From contig JAIDEF010000225.1 of NCBI GenBank assembly GCA_029054965.1, forward strand, positions 1-6,260: a stretch of DNA of 6,260 bases, in the 5' to 3' direction. Shown piece after piece: positions 1 through 6,260 of the stretch. The DNA is from Eubacterium sp. Its GTDB lineage: Bacteria; Bacillota; Clostridia; Oscillospirales; Acutalibacteraceae. The notes beneath the pieces are model-generated. The model saw only the letters and a list, made by a program, of their open reading frames with translations, ran no database searches and was not told the DNA's origin. How positions within the stretch are numbered: the first letter of the stretch is position 1; every line of letters begins with the position of its first letter. The translations under genes and the position numbers were made by a program.

Positions 1-525
1 GGCAGGCACGATCTTGTTGAAAAATGTGCTTACAGACTCACAACGCCAGGCTTAGGAAAAGAAGTAGGTGCAACCCTTGGTATGAACAGAGAGCTTTATA
101 TGGGGCTTTTCTTTGCACCTCATACAGTAGGTGAGGCATTAAAGAGTGCTGTATTTATTTCGGCTTTATTTGGGAGCTTCGGCTACAATGTTACACCAAA
201 ATATAACGAAACAAGACATGATATTGTTCAGTGTCTTGGTCTTGAAAATGCAGAAAGTCTTGTGGCCTTCTGTCAGGGAATACAGAGCGGAAGTCCAATT
301 GACAGCTTTGTACTGCCTGAACCATGGGATATGCCGGGCTATGACAGCAAAGTAGTAATGGCTGCAGGTGCATTCACATTAGGCTCTTCAATTGAACTTT
401 CAGCAGATGCACCGATTAGAGAGCCATATTATGCCTGGATTCAGGGCGGACTTAATTTCCACAGTGCAAAAATTTGTGCAAAGCTTGCCGCCCAGCAAAT
501 GGAGGATAAAGGATTACTGAAATGA
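1..525 (+). CDS. Methionine gamma-lyase-like PLP enzyme ('aluminium resistance protein' family), 5'-truncated
   Basis: The frame is open from base 1 and stops at TGA 523-525, giving the last 174 residues. The ATG at 82 is internal, because the 27 codons before it read GRHDLVEKCAYRLT-TPGLGKEVG, a conserved stretch of this family. Other family-like stretches are MNRELYMGLFFAPHTVGEAL, the GYNVTPKYNETRHDI region, SPIDSFVLPEPWDMPGYDSKVVMAAGAFTLGSSIELSADAP and YYAWIQGGLNF near the C-terminus. The family (Bacillus YnbB type) is a fold-type I, PLP-dependent group related to Cys/Met-metabolism enzymes. Members are usually a little over 400 residues, so roughly the C-terminal 40% is seen and the PLP lysine lies upstream of the window. 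The true substrate is not firmly established; 'methionine gamma-lyase' and 'aluminium resistance' are inherited names. No signal peptide or membrane segment is visible in this part, which suggests a cytosolic enzyme. Its stop overlaps the next start (ATGA), implying translational coupling. Family assignment is strong; exact reaction is uncertain. Confidence 0.9.
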   Translation, partial: GRHDLVEKCAYRLTTPGLGKEVGATLGMNRELYMGLFFAPHTVGEALKSAVFISALFGSFGYNVTPKYNETRHDIVQCLGLENAESLVAFCQGIQSGSPIDSFVLPEPWDMPGYDSKVVMAAGAFTLGSSIELSADAPIREPYYAWIQGGLNFHSAKICAKLAAQQMEDKGLLK

Positions 526-1244
526 GCGAATATAATTTTAAAGGAATAAAGCCTGAGGCAATTGATCTGCTCTGTCTTAACCGATTTAATGATTCACGTG
601 CTTTTTATGAGGAGCATAAAGAGGAGCTCAAGCAGGGAATAACTGTTCCCATGAGGCAGATTATGCTTGACCTCAGTGATTTAATGTATGATATTGATGA
701 TAAAATGATGACTGATCCTGTAAGATCAGTTGCAAGAATTTATCGTGACACAAGGGGCAACAGAAATAAAACAAAGTATCGTGAAAACATCTGGATGTTT
801 TTCAGGCGTTATAAGAAGGAATATCCCGAAGCTCCTTTCTATTATTTTGAATTTTTCCCCGACAGTTTCGGATATGGCGTTGTTTTCTGGCTGTGGCGAC
901 CAACATATTTTAAGGTTGTTCATCAGCAGATTTTAAAACATCCCGACAGATGGCTTGACGCAGTTAAAGCTTGTGAGGATGCAGGATTGACATATGAATG
1001 CAGGGATGAATATAAAAAGGAACTGTATCCTGATGCTCCTGAAGAATTAAAGCCATATTTAAAAGCTAAAAATATGTCATTTTCATACAACAGCTTTGAT
1101 TTATCACGAATAGGAACAAGTGCGTTGATTGATGAGCTTAAGCTTGCATTTGATATTGCAAGACCTATGTATGAATTTTTTATGGATTGCTATGAAATAT
1201 TAATTGCCGACGGCATTATCAAGCCTGAGGATTACGAAAGATAA
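522..1244 (+). CDS. DUF2461 family protein (TIGR02453-like), function unknown
   Basis: This 240-residue protein starts at ATG 522, which overlaps the previous stop as ATGA. The start is supported by an AAAGGA ribosome-binding site at 508-513, eight bases upstream. A second GGAGG lies at 501-505. The sequence matches the DUF2461 pattern. Near the N-terminus is a DLLCLNRFNDSRAFYEEHK segment (residues 15-33), corresponding to the family's 'L..N..R.WF..H+..Y' block. Next comes ARIYRDTRGNRNKTKYRENI (71-90), the hallmark 'RIYRDTR+..+KTPYK' block. An aromatic core FYYFEFFPDSFGYGVVFWLW follows at 106-125. The C-terminal part (about 138-240) is mostly helical in character. The length is typical of the family. 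No catalytic motif, signal peptide or transmembrane segment is evident, so it is probably cytosolic. The biochemical role is unknown. Its position directly before addB, with only ten bases between, suggests cotranscription with the AddAB genes; a role in DNA repair would be guilt by association only. Confidence 0.88.
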   Translation: MSEYNFKGIKPEAIDLLCLNRFNDSRAFYEEHKEELKQGITVPMRQIMLDLSDLMYDIDDKMMTDPVRSVARIYRDTRGNRNKTKYRENIWMFFRRYKKEYPEAPFYYFEFFPDSFGYGVVFWLWRPTYFKVVHQQILKHPDRWLDAVKACEDAGLTYECRDEYKKELYPDAPEELKPYLKAKNMSFSYNSFDLSRIGTSALIDELKLAFDIARPMYEFFMDCYEILIADGIIKPEDYER

Positions 1245-1245
1245 T

Positions 1246-1254
1246 GGTGATTTT
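1246..1254 (+). promoter_or_regulatory. Weak ribosome-binding site and short spacer before addB
   Basis: The only purine-rich stretch before the probable addB start at 1255 is GGTGA at 1246-1250, just after the TAA stop of the DUF2461 gene (1242-1244). It is separated from the TTG by only four T residues, shorter than the usual spacing. A weak site plus a TTG start suggests low initiation that depends on ribosomes arriving from the upstream gene. This is an inference from sequence; no other Shine-Dalgarno candidate fits better. Confidence 0.4.
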
Positions 1255-4200
1255 TTGTTAAAATTAGTTTTTGCCAGATCCGGCTACGGTAAAAGTGAAT
1301 ATGTTTTCAGCCATATAAAAGAGCTTGTTGAAAGCGGACAGGAAGATATACTGCTTATTACACCAGAGCAATATTCACTTGTATGTGAGAAAAAGCTTCT
1401 GACTGAGCTTGGTGAACACGGCATAACTAAGGTTGATAATTCTTCATTCAGCAGAATTACAGATGATGTAAGGCGAAAATACGGCAGTGACAGCTTACCC
1501 ACGCTCTCCAAGGGTGGCAAGGCTGTTATGATGATGCGTGCAATTGATCTTGTAAAAGAAAATTTACAGCTTTTCAACAAGCATCTTGATTCACTTTCAT
1601 TTGTAAATTCAATGATTAAAATTTATGATGAAATGAAATCCTGTAATCTGAGCTGCAGTGAAATAATTGAGCTTTCGCAGAATATTGAAAGCGATGCATT
1701 AAAAAGAAAATTATCAGACATTTCTCTTATTATGAGCAGCTATGAAATGCTTCTTTTTGATAAATATCTTGACCCTGCAAATGAGCTAACACGTCTTTAC
1801 AATCAGCTAAAAGGACTCGATTATTTCAAAAATAAATGTGTTTTTATTGATGGCTTTAATGGATTTGTTGCACAGGAATATAAAATTTTAGAGCTCATTA
1901 TCAAAGAGTCGAAGAGTGTAACTATCACACTTTGCACCGATTGTCCTGATAATGATGATACCTTCAATCTGTTCGGCTATGTAAATAATTCAGCTAAAAT
2001 ACTCCAAAAGATTGCTTTAAAAGCGAATATTGAAATAAAAAAAGAAATACTTACTGATAATAAAAGAGCCAAAAATAATGATATTAAGGTACTCGAGAAA
2101 AGCATTTTTTCAGATGAAAAAAATGAGCTGATCAATGCAGATAATATTTTTGTCTATTCTGCAAAAAGCATTACTGACGAGTGCTGCGAAGCTGCAAGAC
2201 AAATACGTTCACTCCTCAGAAAAGGCTGTAAAGCAAGTGATATTGCAGTTATTACACGTGATTTGAATAAATACCGACAAGAGCTTTCAGTAACTTTTAA
2301 AAAATATGAAATACCATTTTTCAATGATGAACGCCAGCCAATAAAAAATCAGCCGCTGGTTGTTTTTATTGAGTATCTTTTAAGATGCGTTAATTACTCA
2401 TTGAGAAGTGACGATATACTCAGTCTTGCAAAAACAGGACTGACCGATGTGAGTGATGAGGATATTAATGAGCTTGAAAACTATATTTACCTCTGGAATA
2501 TCAGCGGATTAAAATGGACAAGACCTTTTGAAAATTCAACAAAAGGCTTTGTTAATGAAATAAGCACATCTGATAAAGTACGTCTTGAAAGCATCAATAA
2601 AACAAGAAAAAAAATAATTGCACCGATAATAAAGTTTAAAAATGCAGTAAAGGGTGCCGATGCACTCAAAATTTCCGAATCGCTTTATTTTTGTCTGATT
2701 GATTTTCATGTTGATGAGAAAATAAAAGAAACTGCACTTGATTTAGCAAGGCTTAATCATACTGCGCTTGCAGAAGAGCAGGGCAGAGTATGGGAGCTTG
2801 TAATGAATATCCTTAATGATTTGCCTCAGACTGCCGGCAATGAAACAATCAAGCTGAAGGAATATGCGAAAATTTTCTCCCTGATAATTTCAACTGAGGA
2901 TTTAGGCACACTGCCTGTCGGCATTGATAATATACAAATCGGTCAGGCAGACAGAATAAGAACAGATAACCCTAAGGCTGTTTTTATCTTAGGTGCCAAC
3001 GAGGGTGAATTTCCGCAAACAGTAACAAGCGGAGGACTGTTGAGCGAGGGTGACAGAAGAATACTTCTTGATAATGATTTTAAGCTTTATTCATACGGTG
3101 AAGTGCTCAATCAGCAGGAAAAGTATTTTGCTTATATGGCTTGCACGGCACCAAGTGAAATGCTGTATATCTCTTATCTCGGAAATACAGGAAAAAACTC
3201 TGCACCTTCTGAAATAATAACCTCAATCGAAAGTATATTTGACATTAGCGAAAAAACATATGAATCAATTGAAGATATTGATTTGATAGAAACATATTCT
3301 AATTCCTTTGATCTGATGTGTGAAAGGTATATGACTAATACTGCTTTTTATTCGTCACTAAAGGAATACTTCAAAAATGACAGCAGATTTAATTCTGTTA
3401 AAGCACTGGCAGAAAATAAAAAATCAAAAATTGAAAATAAGCAGACTGCTGCTTCATTGTTCGGTTATAATATGTACGTTTCAGCATCAAGGGTTGAGGA
3501 TTTTTATAACTGCTCATTCAGATATTTCTGCAAATTTGGTCTTAATGCAAAACCGAGAACCAAAGCGGAAATTGACCCTATGCAGAGAGGTACGCTTATT
3601 CATTACGTGCTTGAAATGATTCTTTCTTCTGTAGGCAGTAAAAAGCTTTCATCACTGACAAATGTTGAAATAAAAGCATTTGTAGACAAATTTATAACAA
3701 TATATTTTGAGCAGGAGATGGGTAATGCCGCTGATTTGTCAATAAGATTTAAGTATAATTACAGACGTCTTTCAAAGCTGATTTACAGTGTTGTTTATCA
3801 TCTTGCTGAGGAGTTTGCACACAGCGATTTTGAAGCAAATGCCTTTGAGCTTGATATTGATAAAGACGGTCAGGTTAAACCTGAACAGATTATTCTTGAT
3901 GACGGCGGTACAATACAGATAAGAGGGTCAATTGACAGGGTTGATACATACGAGCATAATGGTGAACGCTATGTAAGAGTAGTTGACTATAAATCAGGAA
4001 ATAAGAGCTTTAATTATTCCGATATTATGTATGGTTTAAATCTGCAGATGTTTATTTATCTATTTTCACTCTGCGAGGATAAAAACGCTGAGTTTACAGG
4101 AATTCCTGCCGGTGTGCTTTATATGCATGCAGCAAGAAATGTTTTTAACTTTGATTCTCGTATGGCTGCAGAGGCTGCCATAAAAAGCGAAGAAAATGCA

Positions 4201-4602
4201 TCCTTCAAAATGAAGGGTATTGTTCTTGATGATGCAGACGGAGAAATTGCAAAGGCAATGGATCACGAGCTTATGGGCAGATATATACCTGTTAAAGCAA
4301 AAAAAGACGGCGAGCTTACAGGTAAACTCGTACGCCTTGAGCAGCTCGGTTATATACATAAAAAGGTAAATGAGCATGTTGCACAAATGGGAATGGAGCT
4401 TCATCTCGGGAACATAAATCAAAATCCTGTTAAAGACAAGATGCATAAAAACACCTGTGAATACTGTGACTACAAGGATGTTTGTGCAAATAAAAGAAAT
4501 ATTGAAAACAGAACACTTGATGATATAAGTGATAATGAAGTGCTTGAAATTTTAGCTAAGGAGTATGGTGAAAATGCCACAGTGGACAACAGGACAGAAT
4601 AA
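1255..4602 (+). CDS. addB: ATP-dependent helicase/nuclease subunit B (AddB)
   Basis: AddB is the second subunit of the AddAB helicase-nuclease that resects double-strand breaks for RecA-dependent recombination. From TTG 1255 the protein is 1115 residues, close to the usual 1150 or so. That start gives MLKLVFARSGYGKS, the normal AddB N-terminus. The frame is closed by TAA at 1201-1203, the TTG at 1204 would add 17 unlikely residues, and the first in-frame ATG (1528) would remove the P-loop. Landmarks are: a Walker A-like ARSGYGKS (7-14), with Ala in place of the first Gly; a degenerate helicase segment with FIDGFNGF (197-204); and LGANEGEFP (579-587), typical of the AddB family. The C-terminal PD-(D/E)XK nuclease has H783 (GTLIHYVLE), D894 (GSIDRVD) and D911/K913 (VVDYKSG). 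The iron-sulfur ligands are C753, C1068, C1071 and C1077 (C, then C-x2-C-x5-C), the pattern of Bacillus AddB. This distinguishes it from RexB. The gene is followed by addA with a 29-base overlap. Confidence 0.96.
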   Translation: MLKLVFARSGYGKSEYVFSHIKELVESGQEDILLITPEQYSLVCEKKLLTELGEHGITKVDNSSFSRITDDVRRKYGSDSLPTLSKGGKAVMMMRAIDLVKENLQLFNKHLDSLSFVNSMIKIYDEMKSCNLSCSEIIELSQNIESDALKRKLSDISLIMSSYEMLLFDKYLDPANELTRLYNQLKGLDYFKNKCVFIDGFNGFVAQEYKILELIIKESKSVTITLCTDCPDNDDTFNLFGYVNNSAKILQKIALKANIEIKKEILTDNKRAKNNDIKVLEKSIFSDEKNELINADNIFVYSAKSITDECCEAARQIRSLLRKGCKASDIAVITRDLNKYRQELSVTFKKYEIPFFNDERQPIKNQPLVVFIEYLLRCVNYSLRSDDILSLAKTGLTDVSDEDINELENYIYLWNISGLKWTRPFENSTKGFVNEISTSDKVRLESINKTRKKIIAPIIKFKNAVKGADALKISESLYFCLIDFHVDEKIKETALDLARLNHTALAEEQGRVWELVMNILNDLPQTAGNETIKLKEYAKIFSLIISTEDLGTLPVGIDNIQIGQADRIRTDNPKAVFILGANEGEFPQTVTSGGLLSEGDRRILLDNDFKLYSYGEVLNQQEKYFAYMACTAPSEMLYISYLGNTGKNSAPSEIITSIESIFDISEKTYESIEDIDLIETYSNSFDLMCERYMTNTAFYSSLKEYFKNDSRFNSVKALAENKKSKIENKQTAASLFGYNMYVSASRVEDFYNCSFRYFCKFGLNAKPRTKAEIDPMQRGTLIHYVLEMILSSVGSKKLSSLTNVEIKAFVDKFITIYFEQEMGNAADLSIRFKYNYRRLSKLIYSVVYHLAEEFAHSDFEANAFELDIDKDGQVKPEQIILDDGGTIQIRGSIDRVDTYEHNGERYVRVVDYKSGNKSFNYSDIMYGLNLQMFIYLFSLCEDKNAEFTGIPAGVLYMHAARNVFNFDSRMAAEAAIKSEENASFKMKGIVLDDADGEIAKAMDHELMGRYIPVKAKKDGELTGKLVRLEQLGYIHKKVNEHVAQMGMELHLGNINQNPVKDKMHKNTCEYCDYKDVCANKRNIENRTLDDISDNEVLEILAKEYGENATVDNRTE
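4558..4563 (+). promoter_or_regulatory. Ribosome-binding site that sets the addA start
   Basis: AAGGAG at 4558-4563 lies inside the last codons of addB, ten bases before ATG 4574. A second weaker GGTGA at 4567-4571 is too close to be the main site. This strong Shine-Dalgarno sequence, together with the standard AddA N-terminus that follows, fixes the addA start inside addB. Confidence 0.75.
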
Positions 4603-6260
4603 TGCCATAAACGCCAGAAATAAAAATATTCTTGTCAGTGCCGCTGCAGGCTCAGGCAAAACAGCGGTTCTTGTTGAAAGAGTAATTAAGCTTATTACAG
4701 ACAAATCAAATCCTGTGGATATTGACCGTCTGCTTATTGTTACTTTCACAAATGCTGCTGCCGCTGAAATGCGCTGCAGAATTTCAAAATCACTTAACGT
4801 ACTGATAAAGAGTAATCCAAATGACAGTTTTTATAAACATCAGCTTTCTCTATTGCCAAATGCAAAAATATCAACTATTGATGCATTTTGCGCAAGCCTT
4901 GTTAAGGAGCATTTTTATGAGCTTTCAATAAATCAGGATTTTTCAACCTTCGACGAAAGTGAGCTGCAGCTTCTTGAGGATAATGTAATAAGTGAAACAA
5001 TTGACAAATATTTTGAAGAGAATAACACAGATTTCATATCATTATTTGAAATGTTTACCGCACCAGGGAATGAAAAGCCTGTAATAAACGCTGTTAAAAG
5101 GCTTCTGCGATTTATATATGCTCAGCCTTTTCCGTATAAGTGGCTTGAAAAATCGGCAGAGCTTTATAATCCCAATATACCGCTTGCTGACGGTGTATGG
5201 TTTGAATATGTTAAAAGTGAAATTGATTATCTGTCAGCATATGCTTTGGAGCTTGCCAAAGAAAATATGGCACTTATAGATTTTGAGGATGAAAAGCTGA
5301 ACCAGAAATTCATTGATGTAATCAGTGATGATATCAATGAAATTGAAAGAATCAGAGCTTTTTCTTCTGCATGGTCAGATTTAATCAACGAAAGAAAACC
5401 CGCATTCAAAAGAATGCCGTCATCCTCAAAGATTGACAAAGCAGTAAGTGAAAAAATAAAGGCAAACAGGGAAGTATATAAATCTATCCTTACAAAGGAT
5501 ATTGAAAGCTTTTTAGTTGCAAACGAAGACAATTATACAAATGATTCAAAAGCGCTTTACAAGCGTATACAGAGCCTTATATCACTGATTAAAGCAGTTG
5601 ATGAAAGACTTATGCAGGAGAAAAAAGAGCTTAACTCATATTCATTCTCTGACATAGAGCATTTTGCAATCTCTCTTTTATTCAAGCTTGATGAAAACGA
5701 TAATATCATTCGTACCGATCTTGCTCATGAGTTGTCCGAAAACTATTATGAAATACTTGTTGACGAGTATCAGGATACTAACGAAGCTCAGGATTTGCTG
5801 TTTACCTATTTATCAAACGGAAAAAATCTTTTTACTGTAGGGGATATCAAGCAAAGTATTTATCGCTTCAGGCTTGCTATGCCGCATATATTCAATGCAA
5901 AAAAGAAAAGCTATGATTATTATAATGTTGACAGTGCAGGCAATAATGCCAAAATAATCCTTGATAAAAATTTCAGAAGCAGGGAAGAAATCTGCAGCTA
6001 TGTAAACTTTGTTTTTTCAAACCTTATGACTGAAAAGCTTGGTGAGCTTGATTATAACACCGATGAATTTTTGAATTATGGTGCTGAATATAAAGAAAGC
6101 AATGTGCCGTCAGCTCAGCTTAAAATACTTACTGGTGTTAAAGGTGAGGAATATGATAGGCTGGAGGCCGCATATATTGCAAAAACGATTATTAAAAAAG
6201 TAAACAGCGGTGAGCTTATAAAAGACGGCAGTAATTACAGACCTATCTGTTATGGTGACT
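4574..6260 (+). CDS. addA: ATP-dependent helicase/nuclease subunit A (AddA), 3'-truncated by window end
   Basis: The frame is open from ATG 4574 to the window edge, giving the first 562 residues of a protein normally about 1200 long. AddA is the 3'-to-5' SF1A helicase motor of AddAB and carries a nuclease at its C-terminus, which is not visible here. Motifs in order: a Q-motif-like MPQWTTGQNNAI (1-12), Walker A AAAGSGKT (23-30, K29), motif Ia VTFTNAAAAEM (56-66), STIDAFC (100-106), the AddA-typical YSFSDIEHFA (356-365), motif II/Walker B VDEYQDTNEAQ (396-406), motif III GDIKQSIYRFR (423-433) and motif IV KNFRS (465-469). All visible catalytic helicase residues are intact, in contrast to AddB. 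The charged, helix-rich stretch from about 120 to 350 corresponds to the variable 1B region. The start overlaps addB by 29 bases and has a good ribosome-binding site, so the two subunits are probably translated in a coupled way and in similar amounts. The last residues read YRPICYGD, just where the next conserved segment of the helicase would begin. Confidence 0.97.
   Translation, partial: MPQWTTGQNNAINARNKNILVSAAAGSGKTAVLVERVIKLITDKSNPVDIDRLLIVTFTNAAAAEMRCRISKSLNVLIKSNPNDSFYKHQLSLLPNAKISTIDAFCASLVKEHFYELSINQDFSTFDESELQLLEDNVISETIDKYFEENNTDFISLFEMFTAPGNEKPVINAVKRLLRFIYAQPFPYKWLEKSAELYNPNIPLADGVWFEYVKSEIDYLSAYALELAKENMALIDFEDEKLNQKFIDVISDDINEIERIRAFSSAWSDLINERKPAFKRMPSSSKIDKAVSEKIKANREVYKSILTKDIESFLVANEDNYTNDSKALYKRIQSLISLIKAVDERLMQEKKELNSYSFSDIEHFAISLLFKLDENDNIIRTDLAHELSENYYEILVDEYQDTNEAQDLLFTYLSNGKNLFTVGDIKQSIYRFRLAMPHIFNAKKKSYDYYNVDSAGNNAKIILDKNFRSREEICSYVNFVFSNLMTEKLGELDYNTDEFLNYGAEYKESNVPSAQLKILTGVKGEEYDRLEAAYIAKTIIKKVNSGELIKDGSNYRPICYGD

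Noticed and set aside
1204..1254. TTG at 1204 as the addB start
   Set aside because: It would add 17 residues that overlap the end of the DUF2461 gene and resemble no AddB N-terminus, and there is no purine-rich site before it. The TTG at 1255 gives the usual short lead into the P-loop.
1284..1580. Minus-strand open frame of 98 codons opposite the addB N-terminus
   Set aside because: The Ser/Leu-rich translation is typical of the antisense of an AT-rich gene, and the sense strand carries the AddB P-loop.
4066..4446. Minus-strand open frame of 126 codons opposite the addB nuclease region
   Set aside because: It lies wholly inside a conserved addB segment, its translation is rich in Cys, Phe and Ile with no domain likeness, and it has no sensible neighbours. 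It is a shadow of the real gene.
5227..5532. Minus-strand open frame of 101 codons opposite addA
   Set aside because: It is the antisense of the helix-rich 1B region of AddA; its Ser/Leu/Ile/Phe-rich translation is an artefact of Lys/Glu/Asp-rich sense codons.
1..6260. AGCGG pentamers (the Bacillus Chi sequence), for example near 286, 1333, 2503 and 3028
   Set aside because: A five-base word is expected several times in a window this long, and the Chi sequence recognised by this lineage's AddAB is unknown.
1..6260. CRISPR arrays, tRNA or rRNA genes, insertion sequences, defence islands or other accessory systems
   Set aside because: The window is almost fully covered by four conserved coding regions with no spaced repeats, inverted terminal repeats or recognisable RNA genes.

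Overview
The window is AT-rich and lies in a fully co-oriented, tightly packed plus-strand gene cluster. It holds four protein genes: a 5'-truncated PLP-enzyme gene of the methionine gamma-lyase-like / 'aluminium resistance' family (1-525), a DUF2461 family gene (522-1244), a complete addB (about 1255-4602) and the first part of addA (4574 to the window end). The AddB type (N-terminal P-loop plus a four-cysteine iron-sulfur nuclease domain), the addB-then-addA order and the AT-rich codon use point to a low-GC Firmicute. Clostridia, perhaps a gut or rumen member of the Oscillospiraceae/Ruminococcaceae, is the best guess. That placement is inference, because no rRNA or other marker gene is present.

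Layout: gene 1 ends inside the start of gene 2 (ATGA overlap). Gene 2 is followed 10 bases later by the probable TTG start of addB. The end of addB overlaps the start of addA by 29 bases. No gap is long enough for an independent promoter or terminator between genes, so the four genes are probably one transcript whose promoter lies upstream of the window and whose end lies downstream. I found no RNA gene, mobile element, CRISPR array or recognisable terminator.

Function: AddA and AddB together form the AddAB helicase-nuclease, the Gram-positive counterpart of RecBCD. It resects double-strand DNA ends until it meets Chi and then helps load RecA. AddA supplies the SF1A (UvrD/Rep-like) motor and a C-terminal nuclease (outside this window). 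AddB supplies a largely inactivated helicase fold used for Chi recognition and a second, iron-sulfur-stabilised nuclease. The first two genes have no established role in recombination, so their link to addBA may reflect only shared transcription.

Overall this is conserved housekeeping DNA, and I see no convincing undescribed system. The points most worth checking are the addB start (a TTG next to a T6 run, beside an ATG in another frame that opens only a five-codon frame), the altered AddB Walker A motif, and the coupling of a DUF2461 gene to addBA.
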